A stretch of DNA of 64,000 bases from Symbiodinium natans (GCA_905221605.1 CAJNDS010002302.1:1126463-1190462), one strand, 5' to 3'; positions 9,243-18,843 are shown, counted from the stretch's first letter. A program made the numbers and translations. Notes: a model not told the origin generated them from the letters alone.

Positions 9243-9643
9243 ACAATTCCCTTCCTTATCTCCTATGCTCTTTTCCTTATTCATTGCAACAGGAGAATTC
9301 AGGAAAAGGGCCTCCATTCCTCTCTTGTTCTTCCTTTCTCGTGTTTTTGTCATTTAAAGGGGAACAGGAGAAGAGAAGGGAAAGAGAAGGAGAGAGGAGA
9401 GATCAACGGAACACAATTCTAATGGGAAGAGCCAAGAAAAGAATAGAAAAGAGAGATGAACAAAGAAGATGGAGAGACAAAACAAGGCGCAAAGAAAATG
9501 GCACTCTTCTTTATCTATCCTCTCTCCCTTCTCTCTCCCTTCCCTCTTTCTTTTCGAAACAGAAAAACGAAAAAGGAAGAACTTGAAAAGGAGAAGGGTA
9601 AGGAAAAGAGCAGAAGAGACAGGCCGAAAAGAGGAATATGATG
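9243..9643 (+). repeat. Block X, copy 2
   Basis: Nearly identical to 7143-7552. The match leaves block X at ATGATGAA and goes straight into block Z, skipping block Y. This is a deletion or recombination joint at about 9643-9646. Confidence 0.85.
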
Positions 9644-9645
9644 AA

Positions 9646-9990
9646 CTGAAAAGAAGAGAAGACACAAGAAACAAGGAGACGGATAGCACTCTTCTTTATC
9701 TATCATCTGTCCCTTCCTTGTCTCTCGCTTTTCCCTCTATAAGTAAAAAAAAAAAGGCGCCCTCTCTCCTCTTCAGGAAGCCCCCTTGCCCTTATTTTGC
9801 TAGCTTTCTGAAACGACAAGGAAAACAACACATAGAAAGAGAGGAAAAGGAATGAAACAATAGGCAGTGGAGCTCTTCAGGGTCTTGACCTATCTCTTTT
9901 CTTCTTTTGCTTTTTCAAACAATAAGGAAAAGAAGCTTCCTTTGGTGTGATTTGAGAATTAAAAGAGAACAAGAGAAGAGAAGGGAGACC
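9646..9990 (+). repeat. Block Z, copy 2
   Basis: Near-identical to 7727-8065. At GAGAAGAGAAGGGAGA it switches into the CCCGGGCTCG palindrome unit, exactly as copy 3 does at about 10735. Confidence 0.85.
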
Positions 9991-10505
9991 CGGGCTCGAA
10001 ATTTAGTATTGAGGGGGAGGCCCGGGCTCGTGATTTAGTATCGGGGAATTTAAAAAATCAATTTCATTTCAATGTCCAGGGGCCCGATTTGGCCAAATTT
10101 TGCCGGGCAAAATTTGGCCAAATCGAGCCGCGCATTTCTCATCGCGTACGACGAGCAGCCTGATTAGGCCAAATTTTGCCCGCAGGCTGCTGAAAAGCGC
10201 GGCTCGATTTGGCCAAATTTTGCCGGGCAGCCTCCGGGCAAAATTTGGCCAAATCGGGCTGCCCTTCGTATGCGATGAGAAATGCGCGGCTCGATTTGGC
10301 CAAATCTTGCCCGGAGGCTGCCCGGCAAAATTTGGCCAAATCGAGCCGCGCCTTTCTGGAGGCCCGAAATTATTTAAACTATCGCGGCTCGATTTGGCCA
10401 AATTGTGCCGGGCAGCCTCCGGGCACTTTTGGCCCCCCCCCTTTTCGGATTTAAATTATTTAAATTATTTAAATGATTTAAATTATTTAATTCCAGGGTG
10501 GAATT
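9988..10505. repeat. Palindrome array built on GGCCAAATTTTGCC
   Basis: Starts with two CCCGGGCTCG...TTTAGTAT repeats. At 10086-10124 there is a perfect palindrome with 19-bp arms (GATTTGGCCAAATTTTGCC) and a 1-base centre. The same arm recurs in both orientations to about 10420, linked by CGGCTCG, CGGGCAGCCTCC and the CTCATCGCGTACGACGAGC / CGTATGCGATGAG words. The end (10440-10505) is a run of TTTAAATTA units. The open frames inside are by-products. Confidence 0.85.
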
Positions 10506-10526
10506 AAATAATGTTAATAATTTAAA

Positions 10527-10735
10527 GCCCCCTTGCCCTTATTTTGCTAGCTTTCTGAAACGACAAGGACAACAACACATAGAAAGAGAGGAAAGGAATG
10601 AAACAATAGGCAGTGGAGCTCTTCAGTGTCTTTACCTATCTCTTTTCTTCTTTTTCTTTTTCATTCAATAAGGAAAAGAAGCTTCCTTTGGTGTGATTTT
10701 GAGATTTAAAAGAGAACAAGAGAAGAGAAGGGAGA
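10527..10735 (+). repeat. Block Z, copy 3
   Basis: Matches 9778-9985 from GCCCCCTTGCCCTTATTTTG to GAGAAGAGAAGGGAGA. With the next entry it forms a direct repeat of roughly 400 bp whose copies start 749 bp apart. Confidence 0.85.
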
Positions 10736-10919
10736 CCCGGGCTCGTAATTTAGTATTGAGGGGGAGGCCCGGGCTCGTGATTTAGTATCGGGGAATTTAA
10801 CCAATCAATTTCATTTCAATGTCCAGGGGCCCGATTTGGCCAAATCTTGCCGGGCAAAATTTGGCCAAATCGAGCCGCGCATTTCTCATCGCGTACGACG
10901 AGCAGCCCGATTTGGTTTT
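10736..10919 (+). repeat. Second copy of the CCCGGGCTCG palindrome unit
   Basis: Almost identical to 9988-10170, including the palindrome (here with TCTTGCC in one arm, so imperfect). It is followed directly by the 87-bp tandem array. Confidence 0.85.
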
Positions 10920-11400
10920 CCAGAGCGCCACTGCGGGCCCGGCAAATTTCGACCCGAAAAGTTGTTCCTACCCTGTCCCGTTTTGCGTGGTATTTGCAGG
11001 ACTTTTCCAGGGTGCCAAGGGAATCCCGGCAAATTTTGACCGGCAAATGTTGTTCCTACCCGTTCCCGTTTTGTGTGGTATTTGCATCACTTTTCCATGG
11101 TGCCAAGGGGATCCCGGCAAATTTTGACCCGCAAAGTTGTTCCTACCCTTTCCCGTTTTGTGTGGTATTTGCATCACTTTTCCAGGGTGCCAAGGGAATC
11201 CCGGCAAATTTTGACCCGCAAAGTTGTTCCTACCCTTTCCCGTTTTGTGTGGCATTTGCAGGACTTTTCCAGGGTGCCAAGGGAATCCTGGCAAATTTTG
11301 ACCGGAAAAGTTGTTCCTACCCTTTCCCGTTTTGTGTGGTATTTGCAGGACTTTTCCAGGGTGCCAAGGGAATCCCGGCAAATTTTGACCGGCAAAGTTG
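10920..11400 (+). repeat. 87-bp tandem repeat
   Basis: The word AAATTTTGAC starts at 11031, 11119, 11206, 11293 and 11380, a period of 87-88 bp. Each unit contains GTTGTTCCTACCC, CCCGTTTTGTGTGGTATTTG, CACTTTTCC/GACTTTTCC and GGTGCCAAGGG. Because 87 is a multiple of three, frames stay open on both strands, giving a false 29-residue repeat 'protein'. The array runs into the assembly gap and is probably longer in the genome. Confidence 0.9.
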
Positions 11401-11500
11401 NNNNNNNNNNNNNNNNNNNNNNNNNNNNNNNNNNNNNNNNNNNNNNNNNNNNNNNNNNNNNNNNNNNNNNNNNNNNNNNNNNNNNNNNNNNNNNNNNNNN
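11401..11500. other. Assembly gap (100 N)
   Basis: Exactly 100 N, the usual size for a gap of unknown length, placed in the middle of a tandem repeat. Frames that appear to cross it are meaningless. Confidence 1.
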
Positions 11501-11903
11501 GGGGGTCCCAGAAAGGGGTTTTTAGCCCCAATGCCCTGTGCGAAAACGCCTATGGTCCATGAGTTTACGCGGTGTGGGTGGCCTGTTCCTCCGCGGAAAA
11601 GCTGGCGGGGTACGAGGCCCTACCCCCCCCCCCCCTTTCCGGGTTTCGGGGGGGTAAGGAGGGAAAGAGGGAGGTTTTCACCTCCTTTTCCCATCCTAAA
11701 CCCTAAACCCTAAACCCTCTCTTGAGGTGGCCGAGCGGTCTTTGCGATTCGACTGGTCCCGGCAGCTCTTGGACTCTCAGCGGATTGGACCCAACCCCCC
11801 CTCCCCCCCCCCCAACCCTCCGCTGCCCAACTTCAGCTTTTTGGGCTTTAGGGTATTAGACTGGGGCTTAGGGTTTTTTTTGCGCTTTAGGATACTATAG
11901 GGT
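11501..11903. other. Island with C-rich runs, no gene
   Basis: Contains C-runs at about 11621-11635 and 11797-11811, and a short CCCTAAA array at 11693-11718. GAGGTGGCCGAGCGGT (11725) resembles a tRNA A box but no cloverleaf follows. Confidence 0.5.
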
Positions 11904-12021
11904 TTAGGGTTTAGGGCTTTGGTATCTTAACTCTGTACTACTATACCTATATAAGGGTTCCTTTGAGGGTTTAGGGCTTTGGTATCTTAACCCTGTACTA
12001 TACTTATAAGGGTTCCTTGTC
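11904..12021 (+). repeat. 60-bp tandem duplication
   Basis: GGTATCTTAA occurs at 11921 and 11981 within matching context (TTTAGGGCTTTGGTATCTTA and AAGGGTTCCTT). Confidence 0.8.
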
Positions 12022-12525
12022 TCACGTCAAGGTGTATTCCCCGAGGCCATGAGAGGATCCTTTTGCTTCTCTAGGTGGGTTGTTCCGGTTTGGAAGCCCA
12101 CAAACGCTCACAAGACCCTTTCACTAGAAATAAGTTCAGGGTTTCGGATTTAGGGTCTACGATTAGGTTTTAAAGGGTTTAGTGACCAAACGTCTGCCTC
12201 ACGCTTCGTAATCGCGGGCTAGGTCAAAGCCAGGGTTAAGAGGTGATGGTGAGGCCGAAAAACTCTCATGAACCCACTAAACCAACTAAACCCACTACGC
12301 CCCTAAACTGCCTGAACCCCCTAAGCCCCAAACCCTGAACCCTCCATGCCTCTTCTTGCGCAGGGATGTCGTAAACCCCAATCCCCCAACCCTCAATCCC
12401 TTAACGCAAAAGATCCAGTGAACCGCGCTCCCCCAACTAGGTACGCCCTTGGGCTCTTTTGCATTTCCCCTTATTGGGTTCATGAGGATCCCTCATCCCG
12501 AAACGCTAAGCATGTTCAGGGGGTT
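12022..12525. other. Island with decayed heptamers, no gene
   Basis: Unique sequence with scattered CCCTAAA/CCCCTAAA words near 12290-12345. No family or element recognised. Confidence 0.4.
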
Positions 12526-13012
12526 TACATGGAGGTTCATGGTACTTAGTAACCCAATCTGCACTTACAACCCAATTATGAAATGAAGCTGGAGAAGATC
12601 GTCGAAGAGACACCGTGCTGCCACGGGCTGGAGAAAAGAGGCCCTGGGATGAAACTAGTGGCGTGGATATAGAGTTTGAAACTGCCATGCTGCAGGTTAT
12701 GAGAAAGCACGGTATGCTGTCAACTTCGTCGACCTCCTCTGGACGGAAGCTGGTCAGTCAAGAAACGCAGACTGACTTGAGTGGTGTAGTGGTTTCATTG
12801 GACAGATCGAGGAACAAGATCTCCGATGAGCTGTCCCTGTTAAGGTGCCTAAGGGGCTTGTAAGTGGGCTATAACTACGCTTATAATTGGGCCGTAAACC
12901 CTAAACCCTAAACCTTAAACTTTAAACCCTAAACCCTAAACCCTAAACCTGAAACCCTAAACTAAACCCTAAGCCCACTTATGGTTGGGTTATAGGTACC
13001 CTGAACCTGCAA
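12526..13012. mobile_element. Family A element carrying a coding-like insert and a telomere array
   Basis: The left arm (12526-12583: ATGGAGGTTCATGGTACTTA, then GTAACCCAATC) and right arm (12836-13012, ending GGTACCCTGAACCTGCAAGT) are family A. Between them lie about 250 bp of coding-like sequence (next entry). Inside the right arm, after TTATAATTGGG, sits a CCCTAAA array (12896-12975). The text CTTATAATTGGG before the array and CTTATGGTTGGG after it look like a short duplication. Confidence 0.7.
12584..12835 (+). pseudogene. Coding-like segment inside family A
   Basis: The frame from about 12585 to 12863 is open with mixed, non-repetitive residues (EKRPWDETSGVDIEFETAML, then SQETQTDLSGVVVSLDRSRN). 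No family recognised. It ends by reading into the family A arm. Explanations: a host exon picked up by the element, a family A copy inserted into an exon and later split, or chance. Confidence 0.4.
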
Positions 13013-13184
13013 GTCATGGCCATCCTTTTGTCAAGGACACGCTGTACAAGCTTGATGCACCACACACCGCCCGGGCCCTGAGACCAGTTTAGGGCTTCGG
13101 TTTGTAAAGTGGCTGTTTAGGGGTTTGGGGGGTCAAGAGGCAGACCTCAGCATTCTGGAGCGTTTAGCTGTTTGAGCCTACGCG

Positions 13185-13275
13185 GAGAATACTTGGGCCT
13201 TAACGTGCTTCCTAGGTAAGGACTTGGGATCCCAAGTATACAATAATCATGTGCGTGGACCCTTGAGACATAGGG
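13185..13275 (+). mobile_element. Interspersed repeat family C (copy 2)
   Basis: Shares GAGAATACTTGGGCCTTA, GTGCTTCCTA, CCCAAGTATACAATAAT and GTGGACCCTT with other C copies. Positions 13013-13184 hold nothing recognised. Confidence 0.65.
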
Positions 13276-13512
13276 CTGCACTACACGAGGGCCTTGCGCT
13301 GAGAGGGGGGCATCTTCCAGAATCAGGAATCTTTGAGAAACGCATCTTCAAAACGGGCCCTACGTTGTTCAACATGAAAGCCATGTCGCCCGAACATGCC
13401 AGACCATCCACAAGACCTTCGTACCAAAAGCCAAAAACCCTACACCCAACAACGCAAAACCCCTCACCCCCCAAACCCCTTCACTCCCCCAACTCCCCAA
13501 CCCAAACCGAAA
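13276..13512. other. Island, no recognised gene
   Basis: A Pro-rich open frame here grades into decayed CCCTAAA sequence and is not convincing as a gene. Confidence 0.35.
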
Positions 13513-13640
13513 CCCCTAAACCCTAAACCCTAACCCCTAACCCCTAAACCCTAAACCCTAAACCCTAAACCCTGAACCCTAACCCCTAACCCCTAAACCC
13601 CAAACCCCAACCCTAAACCCTAAGTCCTACACCCTGCACC
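13513..13640 (-). repeat. Mixed CCCTAAA / CCCCTAA array
   Basis: About 17 units including CCCTAAA, CCCCTAA, CCCCAAA and CCCTACA variants. Confidence 0.9.
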
Positions 13641-13753
13641 CTACACCCTACACCTATTTCAAGCTCCGGCTTCATCAGCATTCCCTAAACCCTACACCCC
13701 AGATCCTAAACCCTAAAGCCTAAACCCTCCCTAAACCACATGGACCCTCAGGG

Positions 13754-13869
13754 ACTAGGACCCAGCGTAGGCCCCTATTCGCTTTGTTTCGGGCTTTGGG
13801 GCCCTTATCATTCCCTTTAAACGAAAAAAAGGGCGCCCTTTTAATGCCTAGGTTACTCTTGGGTCTAGG
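13754..13869 (+). mobile_element. Interspersed repeat family E (copy 1)
   Basis: Starts CTAGGACCCAGCGTAGGCCC and ends TAGGTTACTCTTGGGTCTAG, with AAAAAGGGCGCCCTTTT between. The ends form an imperfect inverted repeat (CTAGGACCC / GGGTCTAG). Other copies: 40643, 57809, 48330, 60999 and, inverted, 26569 and 35174. Confidence 0.7.
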
Positions 13870-13916
13870 AGATGTCCCTAAACCCTAAAAACCTTAAAGC
13901 CTAAACCCTAAACCCT

Positions 13917-13982
13917 GACAAGGTCACAATGTTCAACGCCGTTCTGAATGCTGCGCGCGGTGGCCTCAATACTTTTGGACTT
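13917..13982 (+). pseudogene. PPR-like exon fragment
   Basis: The frame reads DKVTMFNAVLNAARGGLN, a clear PPR first helix (V-T-x-F-N-A-V-L-N-A). It is bounded by CCCTAAA arrays on both sides (13885-13916 and 13984-14028). Confidence 0.5.
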
Positions 13983-13983
13983 C

Positions 13984-14028
13984 ATGAACCCTGAGCCCTA
14001 AGCCCTAAACCCTAAACCCTAAACCCTG
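13984..14028 (-). repeat. (CCCTAAA)n array
   Basis: About six units with CCCTGAG/CCCTAAG variants. Confidence 0.85.
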
Positions 14029-14049
14029 AGCAGTTCATGGTCCATACGC

Positions 14050-14192
14050 TTTCATTGGGTTTTGGGGTTTAGGGTGTTTTGGGTTTTTATTTTTTCTGGG
14101 GTTTGGTAGGGGTTTTAGGGTTTTTGGGGTTTTGGGGTTTTAGGGTTTGTAGGGTTTGTAGGGTTTTAGGGTTGGGGGGGGGGGGGGGGGAG
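14050..14192 (+). repeat. TTTTAGGG/TTTTGGGG-type repeat ending in a G17 run
   Basis: Units alternate GGGTTTTAGGG, GGGTTTTGGGG and GGGTTTGTAGGG and finish in an uninterrupted run of about 17 G. Confidence 0.8.
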
Positions 14193-14640
14193 GGGGCGTA
14201 TATGACCTCAATGCGGAGGTTAATTGGTGCCCAAGTCAACAAGTTGGCTTGTGGCCGTCCCGCAAACCGGGTATTTGTAACCCTGTTGTAAGTGTAGCTA
14301 TAACCCGGTGAAAGGCTCCGTAAGGACTGTGATAGCTTTATACTTGGGTCATAAGTGCAGGTATAGCAGTTTGGATGAAAGGATGACAAATCAACCAAAT
14401 TGAGAACAGCTTAAAAAAGGCGTGACCCTTCATTAGCCAAGGCAGGGAACACATACGCACTACAACATACACACAAGAACCCCTCTCAACCCCGAATCCG
14501 AACATAATGCTATAGCAGCCTACGAAACCCTAAACCCTACAACCTAAACCCTAAAACCTACCGATACTACCCACCTTAAACCTTACGTACCCTTCTCTGA
14601 GGAGATGGCCGTTTCGTGTTTGTCAAAGTTCCGGGATGCT
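14193..14640. other. Island with possible old family A relic
   Basis: Words such as AAGTGTAGCTATAACCC and TACTTGGGTCATAAGTGCAG (14265-14370) recall the family A interior without its ends. The rest is unassigned. Confidence 0.35.
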
Positions 14641-14644
14641 CAGT

Positions 14645-14680
14645 AGGGTTTAGGGTTTAGGGTTCAGGGTTCAGGGTTTT
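14645..14680 (+). repeat. Short TTTAGGG/TTCAGGG array
   Basis: Five units, two of them TTCAGGG. Confidence 0.8.
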
Positions 14681-14819
14681 GAGGTGGGTTAAGTTCCCTT
14701 ATACACCCGCTTGCAGACGGAAAGCATAGGCTCCAAATTCTCAGGTTTAGCTTGCTGGTTCTTCAGAAGCAAAGTCAGGGTGTTCGGGGCCTGATGGCAC
14801 CTGGCAATAGGGGTTTAGG

Positions 14820-15051
14820 GTTTCGGCTTTAGGGTTTAGAGCCCGATTATACGTGTAGTTATAACCCACTTAAAAGCCCCTTTGAGTACCCGAATAGGGT
14901 TGGATACAATTGTGTCTTAAGTGCAGTTATACTTGGGTTACTAGGTACCCTGAATATCAGCCGCTTGTGAGGATCCTTAAGTGCCCAAACAGGGTTATAA
15001 TTGGGGTACACGTACTCTAGTTGGGTTAAGAAGTACCATGAACCTTCAAGT
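14820..15051. mobile_element. Two truncated family A copies, one capped by a telomere array
   Basis: A short TTTAGGG array (from 14813) takes the place of the left end of a family A copy and joins it at CCCGATTATACG, where intact copies read AACCCAATTATA. That copy runs to about 14955. A second partial copy follows at 14975-15051, ending ACCATGAACCTTCAAGTA. Confidence 0.6.
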
Positions 15052-15070
15052 AAACTCCAGTGCAGAACCT

Positions 15071-15120
15071 CATGCCCTAAACCCTAAACCCTAAGCCCTA
15101 AACCCTAAACCCTAAACCCC
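15071..15120 (-). repeat. (CCCTAAA)n array
   Basis: About seven units. Confidence 0.9.
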
Positions 15121-15124
15121 ATGA

Positions 15125-15178
15125 GGCCGCAGCAAAAAGTGGGAGTTGGCGTTGACTTTGCTGAGGCTCGAAAGGTTT
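15125..15178 (+). pseudogene. PPR-like exon fragment
   Basis: The frame reads GRSKKWELALTLLRLER, matching a PPR second helix (W-E-x-A-L-x-L-L). It is squeezed between a CCCTAAA array and a TTTTAGGG array. Confidence 0.45.
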
Positions 15179-15182
15179 TGCT

Positions 15183-15450
15183 TAGGGTTTAGGGTTTTAG
15201 GGTTTTAGGGGTATCAGGGTTTTGGGGTTTTAGGGTTTTAGGGTTTTAGGTTTTTAGGGTTTTAGGGTTTTAGGGTTTTAGGGTTTTAGGGTTTTAGGGT
15301 TTTAGGGTTTTAGGGTTTTAGGGTTTAGGGTTTTGGGTGTTTTAGGGGCTTAGGGTTTTAAGGCTTTAGAGTTTTAGGGTTTCAGGGCTTTAGGGTTTTA
15401 GGGTTTAGGGTTTAGGGTTTAGGGGTGTAGGGCTGTAGTGGTTTAGGGGT
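15183..15450 (+). repeat. (TTTTAGGG)n octamer array
   Basis: About 20 units of the 8-mer TTTTAGGG, with TTTAGGG and GGGGTTT variants at the edges. The extra T is spread through the array, so the 8-mer itself was amplified. Confidence 0.9.
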
Positions 15451-16330
15451 TCAGGGGCTTACCTGGAGGTTTTTGTACATACGCTGCCCGGAGGCCCTTG
15501 GTACGTTTGCTTTAATCGCTTATTGGGCATAGGTAAGTCGAGTACTAACTTCCCGGAGCCCTAAACCTCAAACACTGCAGTTGAGCTCCAGGTCGATTAG
15601 AGGTATAGGGGTCTGGAAGTCACCAGGGGTCTCGGGTCTTGTCTGTAATGATTTGGGCGTTGGGGTTTGGGGATGTAACCCCCCTGAACCCTGTCAACCC
15701 AAGAAACCCCATAAACCCTATGAACCCTAAAGCCTTTACACCCAAAAAACCCTGTACACCCTATAAGCCCCTATAGGCCCCTAAACAGTTTTGGATTTCA
15801 AGACCCTTTCGTTGCTGAGGCTCCGGGCGTTGGCCCTTGCCACAACGGACCCGGGAGACTGCTAAGCTGTAAGGAGCATACGAGAATGGTTTAGGGTACA
15901 GAGAGGTTTAGGGTTTAGGATCTAGTTTAGGGTTTGAAGAGCATGCACAACATGACTCAATCCGAAGATCAACCTTCCTAAGTGGGAGGTTCAGTGTCTG
16001 CATGTGGGCCTCTGGGTTACGAGGGTGAAGAGGGTCAGGGGTTAGATATCCGTGGCTGCGGCAAAGTAGAGTATAGAGTTCCCTTATGACCCTGTAGGGC
16101 ACCTTGGGCCTAAAGCCAAAACCCTGAACCCTTAAACCCTAAACCCCAAATCCCAAACCCTAAACCCCAAATCCTCAACCCTATGCCCCGAACCCCAAAA
16201 TCCGAAACCCTAAGTTTCAGGAGCCCAAAAGCCCTCCTAATGACTGCGAATTTCGGCTCAAGGCTGCTGATCCCGCTGTCTGCACCTGTCCCCATGGGCT
16301 CGCAGCCCCAATGCCTAACCCTCAAGGTTT
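15451..16330. other. Island with scattered heptamers, no gene
   Basis: Unique stretches alternate with decayed CCCTAAA/CCCCAAA (15700-15785, 16120-16215). No element or gene recognised. Confidence 0.4.
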
Positions 16331-16372
16331 TGGGTCTAGGGCGGTTTAGGGTTTAGGGTTTAGGGTTTAGGG
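16331..16372 (+). repeat. Short TTTAGGG array
   Basis: About five units. The following 16373-16548 is unassigned. Confidence 0.85.
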
Positions 16373-16548
16373 CTATTCTGAAAACAGAGCTCTGAACCAC
16401 CATCGCTTCAAGGGGGCTGCAAGGGCCTGGGGACAGGGGCAGCAGCAGCTGCCAGAGTTTCGGGTGTTGGATAAAGCCTCTTTTCGAAGTTTCAAAGGCC
16501 CCCGCAGCTCAGAAGCTTGGCTGGTTTCAGCCCCTTCGTGCCCCTATT

Positions 16549-16700
16549 GCAGGTTCATGGTAACTACTTAGTAGCTCAATTACAACTGCACTTATAGCAC
16601 AAAAGATAACCCTATATTAGGCTACTCAAAGGGTCTGCTTATAAGTGGGGCAAAAGCTGCACTTATAGTTGGGTTACTAAGTACCCTGAACCTCCAAGTA
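16549..16700. mobile_element. Family A element, near full length (copy 6)
   Basis: The left arm GCAGGTTCATGGTAACTACT, then AGTAGCTCAATTACAACTGC, pairs with the right arm GTTGGGTTACTAAGTACC and TGAACCTCCAAGTA. There is no coding sequence and no telomere insert. Confidence 0.8.
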
Positions 16701-17248
16701 TCCTGGACTACCCTACACATTGGGGGAAGGGCGGGCGGGGGGTGGAGGGGAGCAGGTTCCCGAAAGGGAATGAATAATTCTAGTCTTTGGTGAGAGTATT
16801 AACTGGTACTTCCGACCCCTGTAGTATACAACCGGGTCCCCTATGTCAAAACCTCGGACATTCCCTAAGGCAGGAATATGTACCTGAAGTATTGCTATAG
16901 CTTCGAATTCCTTTTTTGGTATATAGGTTACTACTCCAGGTTGGGTCCTCTTTGGTAAGTCAACGGGCCAGGACGTGGCTCATGTTCCTTTTTACGGGTT
17001 CGGCTCAATTTATAAAGCGCTTTAGGAAGACAAGGGTACCGAGGTTAAGAGGTTTAGGGTTTATCGGGTCAGGCTGAGGGTTTGGGGCTTAGGGTTTTTT
17101 TGGGCTCACGGTCACAGAGCCCTCAGAGGTGTACGTTGGCACCCAATCATGGCGGGGTGTGCAAGTCTACACCTCGGAGACCCACAAGAACACCTGAGAG
17201 TTGCGATGAACCCTAAGCCCTAAACCTCTTAAACAAAAAAAACAAATA
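16701..17248. other. Unique island, no gene
   Basis: G-rich at 16725-16750. Text near 16915-16965 (TATATAGGTTACTACTCC, GGGTCCTCTTTGG) may be a weak family E relic. Confidence 0.4.
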
Positions 17249-17287
17249 TATATATATATATATATATGTATATTTATATATATATAA
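17249..17287. repeat. (AT)n microsatellite
   Basis: TATATA runs interrupted by GTATATTT. Confidence 0.9.
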
Positions 17288-17672
17288 TCTGCAAAACCCT
17301 AAGGGAAAAGTAGAAGCCCCGGTCCGACGGTCCCACCCCCGAACCTCAACACCCAGGCAAGCGGGAACCTGGTCGCCTAAACCCTAAACCCTAAACCCTA
17401 AACCCGAAACCCTCGAGTTTCGAGACCAAAGTGTGCTGACGAACCCCTTTGAAATTGTAATCCAAGGCCATAAACTTCCATAAACACTGAATCCCTGAAC
17501 CCCTACACCCTGGACCCCTAAACCCGAAACCGTACCCCTAAACCCTGAGCCCTAAGCATTGTGCTTTAATGCCCCAAGCACCCCCGGAGACGTGAAACTG
17601 AAGGACACCTGCGATGCCCGGAACATCTATGGACGCCGAGGTTGATGAGCTTCCGGGGTTTCGGGCTTTAGG
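17288..17672. other. Mosaic of short CCCTAAA arrays and unique text
   Basis: A short CCCTAAA array at 17378-17412 and decayed units at 17480-17555; otherwise unassigned. Confidence 0.5.
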
Positions 17673-17775
17673 TTGGGACATTCCCCCTTGTACAAACAGT
17701 CCTTAATATGGATGATGGTACCCCTCTTATAGTCCCTATATTAAGGACTGCTAGTATAAGGGGGGAACATTCCAA
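17673..17775. mobile_element. Family B inverted-repeat element, intact (copy 2)
   Basis: TTGGGACATTCCCCC at the left and GGGGGGAACATTCCAA at the right. The inner words AACAGTCCTTAATAT and ATATTAAGGACTG are also inverted, so almost the whole 103 bp can fold into one hairpin. Confidence 0.85.
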
Positions 17776-18336
17776 GGTCTAGGGTTTGAGGTTCAGGCAT
17801 GAATCGCAATCACCACCATGCGGTGGCTTCATTTTAATTGTTTTCTGGATCTCGGAGTTTAGGTTTTGAGGCTTGAGGGTTTTAAGATTTAGAGTTTAGG
17901 GCTTGTGGTTCAAGGCGGTTTGAGGGTTTCGGGGGTTTGGGATTTAGGGTTTGAGGGTTTAGGGCTTAGGGTTTAGGGTTTAGGGCTCTGTGTCTTTCGA
18001 GGTCTTCCCAAGGCTCTGACGACCCTTATTTCAGGGCTCTTCTACCCAGAGGCCTTCATGAATAACTTAGTAGCTGAATCAGTACACCTTATACTTTTTG
18101 GGATACCATCATAGAACTGCAAGTGTACACTTTTTTGGACCGCATAACTCTGCAACTAAGATAAGGTTTGTGGAGGCTCATGAGGAAAATGAAAGTAGAG
18201 GAAGCCGGAAGGGTTTAGGGTTTAGGGTTTAGGGAACGGACGTACGCGGAAAGTTCGGCAAATCGCAAGTGTGCCACCCTCAGGTGTAATCCCCTCACGG
18301 CAAAAATCCTAAACCTCAAACTTCAAAACCCTGCAC
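17776..18336. other. Mosaic, no gene
   Basis: Decayed TTTAGGG/TTGAGGG text at 17865-17990 and a three-unit array at 18210-18233. No element or gene recognised. Confidence 0.45.
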
Positions 18337-18545
18337 TTCATTCTTCTTGCGCCCTAAACCCTGAACCCTAAACCCTAAACCCTAAACCCTAAACCCTAAC
18401 CCTGAACCCTAAACCCGAAACCCTAAAGCCTAAACCCTAACCCTAAACCCTGAACCCTAAACCCTAAACCCTAAACCCCAACTCAATCCTAAACTTACCC
18501 AAACTGAACCCAAAAACCCTACACCCCAGCCCTAAACCGCTTTTG
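18337..18545 (-). repeat. Long mixed CCCTAAA array
   Basis: Roughly 20 units over 18350-18480 with CCCTGAA, CCCGAAA and hexamer CCCTAA variants, then decayed text. Unique text to 18843 follows. Confidence 0.85.
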
Positions 18546-18843
18546 CCTCGCACCTTGGCAACCTGCAAGCGCAGGCAGCAAAGATTCGGCGGAGCCGGAA
18601 GACAGAGGACCTCCCACCTTTCTCAAGGCTGAAGCCTACTTAGGCCCAGTGACCTCCTAAACCCTATAAACCTGTTAAACTCCTAGACCCTGAACCCTAA
18701 ACCCTAAACTCTAAACTACAAGAGGGTGTTGAGGTTGCATGGTTTCGTGCTCTGGAGCTTCAGGCATTACGGCTCAACGCTCAGGGTTTGGGTTTCTGAC
18801 AGGATCATGGAACTCTACATCGGACCTAGGGCTGCACCATTCG

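Noticed and set aside
7143-9990. Many 60-130 codon frames on both strands
   Set aside because: Residues are almost only Lys/Glu/Arg on + or Leu/Ser/Phe on -, as expected from purine/pyrimidine-rich repeats; no domain is seen.
11401-11500. Long open frames of 150-288 codons crossing 10847-11713
   Set aside because: They arise from an 87-bp repeat whose length is divisible by three and continue through 100 N, so they are not evidence of a protein.
11725-11800. tRNA-like text GAGGTGGCCGAGCGGT followed by GATTCGACTGG
   Set aside because: The A-box and B-box look-alikes are too close together and no acceptor, anticodon or T stems pair.
16245-16262. Possible dinoflagellate spliced-leader relic (TTCGGCTCAAGG)
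   Set aside because: It matches only the tail of the leader loosely and the upstream bases do not fit.
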